Assembly: GCF_021729035.1 (NCBI RefSeq)
Contig: NZ_JAJSAP010000006.1
Location: 1-64,000 of the forward strand
Direction: 5' to 3'
DNA: 64,000 nucleotides
From: Microbulbifer sediminum
Lineage (GTDB): Bacteria; Pseudomonadota; Gammaproteobacteria; Pseudomonadales; Cellvibrionaceae
How positions within the stretch are numbered: the first letter of the stretch is position 1; each line of letters opens with the position of its first letter. A program made the position numbers and the translations under genes. This document shows, piece after piece, positions 58,583 to 64,000 of this stretch. The notes under the pieces are model-generated. The model was not told the DNA's origin and did not search any database. It saw only the letters and a program-made list of their open reading frames with translations.

Positions 58583-59782
58583 CTATCGCCGTGCCGCCGG
58601 GGCCAGCATTGCCAGTGCCATTGACCCCGCCACCGCAGTCCCAAGTGCGCCCGCCAGTGGCGCGACCCCGACCCCGGCATCCAGCAATATCCCCACCAGC
58701 AACGGCGAGATGGCAGTGGACAGGATCATTGCGCCCTGTGAAACAGCGCGGATCGCACCCAGGTGCCTGGTTCCATAACGCTCCGGCCACATGGCGCCAG
58801 CGGCGGTACCGGTTCCCGCCTGGGTGATACCGAGCAGTGTCAGGTAAGCCATGGGTACCCAGGATTTCTCGAAAAATGCCAGCAGCGCCAGCCCCGCTAC
58901 CATCGGTAGCAGAGCCAGCGGCAGGCTGCGTTGTGCGCCGAACCGGTCCACGAGGCTGCCCGCCAGGAACAGCATCAGCAGGTGACCGGCAGCGTAACCT
59001 CCAAAGGCGGAGCCCAGCAGGGTCAGTGACCAGCCTCGCGCCTCGCCGATTGCGCCCTGGTGAAACAGCACTGCGGTGACCACCATCGGTGTCATCAAGG
59101 CCGCGGGCAGAAGCAGGTAAAAGCCCGGGTCACGCATCACCTGTCCACGGCTGAATCCCTCACCGGGGTCCCCGTCGCCGGTGCTGTCGCCGGGGGAGCG
59201 GCTTTCGGTCCGGGCCAGCCACAGCAGGGCGGGCAACGCGAGGCAGAGCAGGGCCAGCGCGGACGCGAGCCAGGCGCTGCGCCAGCCAAATGCCTCAATC
59301 AACCAGGCACCGCCAGTGGGCAGCAGGGCCTCGGCGAGCGGGAAGCCCAGCGCCGCCACGGCGATGACCTTGCCGCGGTTGCTGCTGAAGTAGCGCCCCG
59401 CCGTGGTCATGCCCAGGTGCGTCATGAAACCCTGGCCGGCGAAGCGCAGCAGGAAAAAACCCGGCAGCAGCATCAGGGCATGGCTGGCGCTTGCCATCAG
59501 TAGGCAGGCCAGCGCCAGCACGGTCACTACAACTGCCGTGATCCGGCGCAGGGGCCAGCGATCCACCAGGCTGCCGCAGGCCAGGAGGCCAATGGCGGAA
59601 ACCAGGGTGGCAGCGCTGTAGGTGGCACCGTACCAGGCATTGCTGAGGCCGAACTCCTCGCGCAGGGCGCCGCCAAAAATGGAGATAAAGAATGTCTGTC
59701 CGAAGCCCGAAGCGGCCACGGCAAGCAGGGCAAAAAATACCAGGTGGGCGCGTTCGCGCATGAATGCGGGAAGCTGGACCAT
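58583..59782 (-). CDS. Major facilitator superfamily transporter
   Basis: A 399-residue protein with twelve predicted membrane helices. The ATG at 59782 is used; an ATG at 59761 is possible, and no ribosome site discriminates. The early loop GSLVDRWPLRRITAVVV carries the MFS motif A-type Gly-Asp-Arg pattern, and the second half repeats it as GSLVDRFGAQRSL, supporting the internal duplication. The substrate is unknown. It is followed downstream (towards lower coordinates) by the convergent HD-GYP gene, and it starts 64 bp after the psd stop on the same strand. Confidence 0.85.
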   Translation of the reverse strand: MVQLPAFMRERAHLVFFALLAVAASGFGQTFFISIFGGALREEFGLSNAWYGATYSAATLVSAIGLLACGSLVDRWPLRRITAVVVTVLALACLLMASASHALMLLPGFFLLRFAGQGFMTHLGMTTAGRYFSSNRGKVIAVAALGFPLAEALLPTGGAWLIEAFGWRSAWLASALALLCLALPALLWLARTESRSPGDSTGDGDPGEGFSRGQVMRDPGFYLLLPAALMTPMVVTAVLFHQGAIGEARGWSLTLLGSAFGGYAAGHLLMLFLAGSLVDRFGAQRSLPLALLPMVAGLALLAFFEKSWVPMAYLTLLGITQAGTGTAAGAMWPERYGTRHLGAIRAVSQGAMILSTAISPLLVGILLDAGVGVAPLAGALGTAVAGSMALAMLAPAARR

Positions 59783-59846
59783 ATTCAGTCAATTCTTCTG
59801 TGGAGGGATTGGGCCCCGAGTCTGGGCGGGGCCAGTGCGGCAGGTG

Positions 59847-60698
59847 TCAGACAATATTCCCGAAGTGTCCGCCCATGCGGACCTCGTCTTCCGCTGACAG
59901 CGACTCGAGCCAGTTCACCCGATCGGCGCCGAACAGCATGATCACGGTGGAACCCAGCTTGAAGCGCCCCATCTCCTCGCCTTTCTCGAGTTCGACCGGC
60001 TTGCTGTCGCGGTAGCTGATGGTTTGCACCCGGCGCTTCAGGGGGGCCACCAGGCCGGCCCAGGTGGTCTCGATACTGGCGACAATCATCGCTCCGACGA
60101 GAATCATGGCCATCGGTCCCGCCGCGGTGTCGAAAACACATACAACCCGCTCGTTGCGGGCGAACAGCCGCGGCACATTGTCTGCGGTCACGGTGTTCAC
60201 GGAAAACAGCTGGCCCGGGACGTAGGTCATGCTGCGCAAGGTGCCGTCCACCGGCATATGCACGCGGTGATAATCCCTGGGCGACAGGTATACGGTGGCA
60301 AAGTGGCCGCCGGTAAACTCTGCCGCTAGCTGGGCATCGCCGCCCACCAGCTCCATGAGGCTGTAATCGTGACCCTTGGCCTGGAAGACGCGGCCATTAT
60401 GGATTTCGCCCAGCTGGCTGATGGCGCCGTCAGCGGGACAGGCGATGCTGTTCTCCCCCTCGACCACCGGGCGTGCACCCTCTTTCAGTGCGCGGGTGAA
60501 GAAATCGTTGAAATTCGCATAAGCGGTGCAGTCCGGCTCCCGGGCCTCGCTCATATCGACGCCGTATTTCTCGACAAACCAGCGGGTAAACGGATCCTTG
60601 ATTGCCTTGATGCGGGTCTCGGCCAGCCAGCCGGCGGCGCGGGACAGGGCGTGTTGCGGCGTCAGGTACTGCAGTGTGGTAAAAACTTTTGGATGCAT
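59847..60698 (-). CDS. psd: Phosphatidylserine decarboxylase proenzyme
   Basis: A 283-residue inner-membrane-associated enzyme that makes phosphatidylethanolamine. The self-cleavage site LGST is at residues 248-251: cut between Gly249 and Ser250 gives the pyruvoyl alpha chain. Other motifs: [15 protein letters not shown] (about residues 63-77), [13 protein letters not shown] with the catalytic Asp and His regions, [16 protein letters not shown] and FARNERVV. It belongs to the membrane-type Psd of gammaproteobacteria by length. The ATG at 60698 is 71 bp from the sseA-like stop on the same strand. Confidence 0.96.
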   Translation of the reverse strand: MHPKVFTTLQYLTPQHALSRAAGWLAETRIKAIKDPFTRWFVEKYGVDMSEAREPDCTAYANFNDFFTRALKEGARPVVEGENSIACPADGAISQLGEIHNGRVFQAKGHDYSLMELVGGDAQLAAEFTGGHFATVYLSPRDYHRVHMPVDGTLRSMTYVPGQLFSVNTVTADNVPRLFARNERVVCVFDTAAGPMAMILVGAMIVASIETTWAGLVAPLKRRVQTISYRDSKPVELEKGEEMGRFKLGSTVIMLFGADRVNWLESLSAEDEVRMGGHFGNIV

Positions 60699-60769
60699 AC
60701 AAATTGCCTGAAGGCAGGCTCCTAGCTAAAAAACCCTAAAATAAAACCTGGAATGAGCCAGTGCGCTGG

Positions 60770-61576
60770 TCATTGCTCCACCGGTGTATCCGGCAGGTTG
60801 CCCCACTCGCTCCAGGAGCCGGGGTAGGCACGGATGTCCAGGCCCAGTGATTTGCCCACCAGCCAGGTGAAGCCGGAGCGATGATGGCTCTGGCAATGGG
60901 TCACTATCTCCTTGCTGTCATCGATCCCCAGTGCTGCCAGCAGCTCCCGGGCGTCGGTGCGAATCCGCAGGTCGCGCTGTGGGTCCATGAGCCGTGTCCA
61001 TTCACAGTTGATCGCCCCGGGTATGTGCCCGCCTTTCATTGCCACCACTTTCTCACCACTGTATTCCTGCGGCGAGCGCGCATCCCAGATACAGAAAGCG
61101 GGTGAATCGAGATGCCGGAGGATTTCTTCTGCCTCCATGATTGGCGCGGAGTCGATATTGACCGTGACTTCGCTGGGGGTGATTTGCGGGGCATCTGTGG
61201 TGAGGGGCAGGCCGGCGCCACGCCATGCGTGCATGCCGCCATTGAGGTAGCTGTAATGCCGGTGGCCGATGACTTCCAGGGTCCACAGAAAGCGGCCGGC
61301 CCAGCCGCCGCCCTCGTCGTCAAACGCCACGACATGGTGCTCTGGGCGCAGGCCGATGGCGCTCAATACCTGTGCCAGTCGATCGACGCCCGGCAGTTTG
61401 CCCGGTGCCGGCGGCGTGCCCGCCAGCAGGGCCTGGAATGGCAGGTGTACGGCACCGGGAATATGGCCGCTGGCGTAGTTCTGTGGTGAACTCAGGTCCA
61501 CCAGCAGCAGCTCATCGCGCTCGAGCTGGGCCGCGAGCTGCTCCGGTTCGATAATCAGTGGCAGTGTTGCGGACAA
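60770..61576 (-). CDS. Two-domain sulfurtransferase (SseA-like rhodanese)
   Basis: A 268-residue tandem rhodanese. The N-terminal domain (about residues 10-125) has Asp86 (FDDEGGG) where the catalytic Cys would be, so it is structural. The C-terminal domain carries Cys228 in the active loop THCQSHHRSG. The loop is one longer and richer in His than the CGSGVTA-type loop of E. coli SseA, so donor specificity may differ. The activity is transfer of sulfane sulfur from thiosulfate or 3-mercaptopyruvate to a thiol acceptor. It lies between rsgA and psd, all on the - strand, as in Pseudomonas. Confidence 0.9.
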   Translation of the reverse strand: MSATLPLIIEPEQLAAQLERDELLLVDLSSPQNYASGHIPGAVHLPFQALLAGTPPAPGKLPGVDRLAQVLSAIGLRPEHHVVAFDDEGGGWAGRFLWTLEVIGHRHYSYLNGGMHAWRGAGLPLTTDAPQITPSEVTVNIDSAPIMEAEEILRHLDSPAFCIWDARSPQEYSGEKVVAMKGGHIPGAINCEWTRLMDPQRDLRIRTDARELLAALGIDDSKEIVTHCQSHHRSGFTWLVGKSLGLDIRAYPGSWSEWGNLPDTPVEQ

Positions 61577-61643
61577 AGTACGTCTCCTCTCATACGGTTA
61601 CCGGCGAGCCCCTGCCGAGAGGCGCTTCCATAGTGGCTGGCGA

Positions 61644-62675
61644 TCACTCCTCCTGCAGGCTGTTGCGCAGGTGGATAAAGCTGTTCATGCGCCGCTCGCT
61701 GATATCGCCACGGGCCAGGGCGGCGTTGATGGCGCATCCGGGCTCTCCCTGGTGGCGACAGTCGCGAAAGCGACAGTGGCCGATAAAGGGGCGAAACTCG
61801 ATGAAACCCTCGAGCAGGTCCGCCTCGCTCATGTGCCAGAGGCCGAATTCGCGAATGCCGGGGGAGTCTATCAGATCACCGCCGGTGGGCAGGTGAAAGA
61901 GTTCCGCTGCGGTGGTGGTATGGGTGCCTTTCTGGGTCGCCTGCGACAGCTCGCCGGTGCGCGCGCCCGCTTCGGGCAGCAGCGCGTTGACCAGGGACGA
62001 CTTGCCCACGCCCGACTGCCCTACAAATACACTGGTGCCGCGCGCCAGGGTCTGCAGCAGTTCCGGCAGGCCTTCACCGGTCTTGGTGGACAGCCGCAGC
62101 ACCGGATATCCCAGCTCCGGGTAGGGGGCCAGCAGGTCCTCGAGAGCGGCGCGGTTGCTGTCGTCGATCCGGTCAATCTTGTTGAGTACCAGCAGTGGCG
62201 GGATGCCGGTGGTCTCGGCGGCCACCAGGTAGCGGTCGATGGCGTTGGCAAAGGGTTCGGGGTAGGGCGCGACCACGATCAGGATGCGGTCGATATTCGC
62301 AGCCACGGTCTTCAGGTCGCCGTAGCGATCTGGTCGCTGCAGCTCTGACTGCCGTGCCAGGCGTGCACCGACGACACCGGTGCCGCCGCTGCCCTCGCCC
62401 AGGGCCGGGCGCCAGGCCACGCGATCACCGGTCACGAGGGTGTCGATATTGGCGCGCATATGGCAGCGCTGGCGCAACTCCGAGTCGCTGCTGCTTTCCA
62501 CCAGTACCTGGGTGCCGTAGTTGGCGATCACCAGGCCGGTCTGCTCCGGTCCCAGGTCGCCCTCCTCGAGGGCGTGCTCGACACCTTCCGCGCGTCTGCG
62601 GGCGCGCTCTTCGCGTTCCTGCTGGATTTTTTCAACGCGCCACTTCTGGCGCCGGTTCAGTTTGCGTTTGCTCAT
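61644..62675 (-). CDS. rsgA: Small-ribosomal-subunit GTPase RsgA
   Basis: A 343-residue circularly permuted GTPase. A basic N-terminus (MSKRKLNRRQKWRVEKIQQE) precedes an OB fold (about residues 40-115), then the G4 motif NKID (165-168) before G1 GQSGVGKSS (219-227) and G3 DSPGI, and a C-terminal zinc knuckle C-x(n)-C-H-x-x-x-x-x-C (CRFRDCRHQGEPGC). It checks 30S maturation and is stimulated by the ribosome. It is divergent from orn with 132 bp between starts. Confidence 0.97.
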   Translation of the reverse strand: MSKRKLNRRQKWRVEKIQQEREERARRRAEGVEHALEEGDLGPEQTGLVIANYGTQVLVESSSDSELRQRCHMRANIDTLVTGDRVAWRPALGEGSGGTGVVGARLARQSELQRPDRYGDLKTVAANIDRILIVVAPYPEPFANAIDRYLVAAETTGIPPLLVLNKIDRIDDSNRAALEDLLAPYPELGYPVLRLSTKTGEGLPELLQTLARGTSVFVGQSGVGKSSLVNALLPEAGARTGELSQATQKGTHTTTAAELFHLPTGGDLIDSPGIREFGLWHMSEADLLEGFIEFRPFIGHCRFRDCRHQGEPGCAINAALARGDISERRMNSFIHLRNSLQEE

Positions 62676-62807
62676 CGTGGACAGTCGGGGCCATTGGCGA
62701 TTCGTCGCGGATTATAGCCCGACTGTACTCGCCGGCGTGGTTTTCTCTGTATAGTTTGCATCCGTCGAGAGTTGCGGTAACTTTCAGCGAGGCAGAGGAG
62801 ACCCGCA

Positions 62808-63347
62808 TTGGACCAGAACAACCTGATCTGGATCGACCTGGAGATGACCGGACTCGATCCCGAAAAAGAGCGCATCATTGAAATTGCCACCATCGTCACT
62901 GATTCACGGCTGAACATACTGGCCGAGGGGCCGTCCATGGCCGTTCACCAGAGTAATGCGCTGCTGGACGCGATGGACGAATGGAATACAGAGCAACACG
63001 GCGGTTCCGGTCTGGTGAAGCGGGTGCGCGAGTCCTCCATCTCCGAGCGCGATGCGGAGCGGGAGACCATCGCTTTCCTCAGCCAGTGGGTACCCGAGGG
63101 GGCGTCCCCCATGTGCGGCAACTCCATCGGCCAGGACCGCCGCTTCCTGGTGCGCTATATGCCCCGGCTGGAAAGCTATTTTCACTACCGCAACCTGGAT
63201 GTCAGTTCGGTCAAGGAGCTGGCGCGTCGCTGGCGTCCGGACGTGCTGGAGGGAGTGAAGAAGGAGAGCAGCCACCTGGCGCTGGATGATATTCGCGACT
63301 CCATTAACGAGCTGCGCCACTACCGCGATCATTTCTTTCGCATCTAG
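62808..63347 (+). CDS. orn: Oligoribonuclease
   Basis: A 179-residue DEDD-family 3'-5' exonuclease that degrades di- to pentaribonucleotides, including pGpG from c-di-GMP breakdown. The start is the TTG at 62808, supported by GAGGAG eight bases upstream. Asp10 and Glu12 (WIDLEMTG), Asp near [11 protein letters not shown], and the C-terminal [11 protein letters not shown]is/Asp pair are intact. It is divergent from rsgA and convergent with queG, a conserved neighbourhood. Confidence 0.97.
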   Translation: MDQNNLIWIDLEMTGLDPEKERIIEIATIVTDSRLNILAEGPSMAVHQSNALLDAMDEWNTEQHGGSGLVKRVRESSISERDAERETIAFLSQWVPEGASPMCGNSIGQDRRFLVRYMPRLESYFHYRNLDVSSVKELARRWRPDVLEGVKKESSHLALDDIRDSINELRHYRDHFFRI

Positions 63348-63374
63348 CACGCCAGCGGAGCTGCAGGCTTCTCC

Positions 63375-64000
63375 TCATGGGCCACGCCTGATTTTTCTTT
63401 TGCGCCGCCGGCCGCTGCGCAGCCGGGCCAGGGCCCACTCGATATGCTCTGCCACCAGGGGGGTGGCTGTCGCCAGCCCTTGTTCCAGTGCCGCGATGAC
63501 CTCCGGGGACGGGTCGCCGTTACCCAGCGCCACCGCCAGGTTGCGCTGCCAGCGCTCGTAGCCGATGCGGCGAATGGCCGATCCAGCGGTGCGCTCCAGG
63601 AATTCCTGCTCGGTCCAGCCGAATAAGGTCAGCAGTCCACCGTCGTCGAGGCCGTGGCGCGGGTGGAAATCCGCCTCGGCGGTGGGGCTCGCGAACTTGT
63701 TCCAGGGGCAGATGATCTGGCAGTCGTCGCAGCCGAACACGCGGTTGCCCATGGGCTCGCGGAATTCCTCCGGAATCGATCCCTTGTTCTCGATGGTGAG
63801 ATAGGAGATACAGCGGCGTGCGTCCAGCTGGTAGGGGCCGACAAAGGCATCCGTGGGGCAGACTTTCAGGCAGGCGGTGCATTCCCCGCACTGGTTCGCC
63901 TGGACGCTGTGATCCACCGGCAGGGCCAGGTTGGTGTAAATTTCACCGAGGAAAAACCAGGAGCCGGCACCGCTGTTCAGCACCATGCAATTCTTGCCGA
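63375..64000 (-). CDS. queG: Epoxyqueuosine reductase, 3' part
   Basis: The C-terminal 208 or so residues of a gene whose 5' end lies beyond the right edge; the frame continues upstream of the internal Met at 63986 with Gly-Lys-Asn-Cys. QueG reduces epoxyqueuosine to queuosine in tRNA with cobalamin. Two [4Fe-4S] clusters are visible: CGECTACLKVCPTDAF and CDDCQIICPWN. GAGSWFFLGEIYTNL is the conserved stretch before them. The C-terminal HEAT-like helices (ALGNGDPSPEVIAALEQGL) and a basic tail complete it. Convergent with orn across 27 bp. Confidence 0.95.
   Translation of the reverse strand, partial: GKNCMVLNSGAGSWFFLGEIYTNLALPVDHSVQANQCGECTACLKVCPTDAFVGPYQLDARRCISYLTIENKGSIPEEFREPMGNRVFGCDDCQIICPWNKFASPTAEADFHPRHGLDDGGLLTLFGWTEQEFLERTAGSAIRRIGYERWQRNLAVALGNGDPSPEVIAALEQGLATATPLVAEHIEWALARLRSGRRRKRKIRRGP

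Overview
This 64 kb window looks like the chromosome of a marine-type, GC-rich gammaproteobacterium, most likely a Cellvibrionales/Microbulbifer-like or Pseudomonas-related lineage. This is inferred from gene order (gshB-pilGHIJ-chpA; mrcA divergent from pilMNOPQ-aroK-aroB-gltB-gltD-hemE; psd-sseA-rsgA-orn-queG) and from protein sequences, not from any search.

Region 1 (1-4.6 kb) is unlike the rest. It is AT-richer and carries short, unrelated + strand genes, each followed by an imperfect palindrome of about 60-145 bp that ends in GCGTTA. I read this as the distal end of a chromosomal integron cassette array. It has at least seven attC-like sites and six small genes: a lipoprotein, two-helix and secreted small proteins, a protein with a GyrB-like N-terminal motif, a frameshifted Excalibur-domain gene and an unknown. 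A cassette with no convincing gene and a methyltransferase follow. No integrase is visible; it would lie left of the window.

Region 2 (4.6-21.4 kb) is accessory or lineage-specific chromosome. It holds a DUF2306-like membrane protein, an NTF2-like protein, a CDF-like transporter, a DUF2141-MipA/OmpV outer-membrane fusion and a divergent RND efflux adaptor/pump pair with its own terminator. Next come a translationally coupled trio (membrane protein, Tat-exported aldo/keto reductase, DUF6064-like membrane protein), small membrane proteins, a broken or start-less reading frame, a DUF3833 lipoprotein, a TPR-sulfotransferase, a TonB-dependent receptor and a DUF4177-like small protein.

Region 3 (21.4-28.9 kb, - strand) runs gshB-tonB-yqgE-ruvX-hemC-hemD-hemX-hemY: glutathione synthesis, energy transduction for receptors, housekeeping and early tetrapyrrole synthesis.

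Region 4 (29.2-47.9 kb) is type IV pilus biology. The Pil-Chp chemosensory operon (pilG, pilH, pilI, pilJ, chpA, chpC) lacks pilK and chpB. It ends at a 23-bp perfect bidirectional terminator shared with mrcA (PBP1A). The divergent pilMNOPQ operon encodes the inner-membrane alignment complex and the secretin.

Region 5 (47.9-64 kb) is core metabolism: aroK, aroB, gltB/gltD (glutamate synthase, directly after aroB with no damX between), hemE, a DUF3391/HD-GYP protein whose HD dipeptide is KD, an MFS transporter, psd, an sseA-like sulfurtransferase, rsgA, the divergent orn, and the 3' part of queG running off the right edge.
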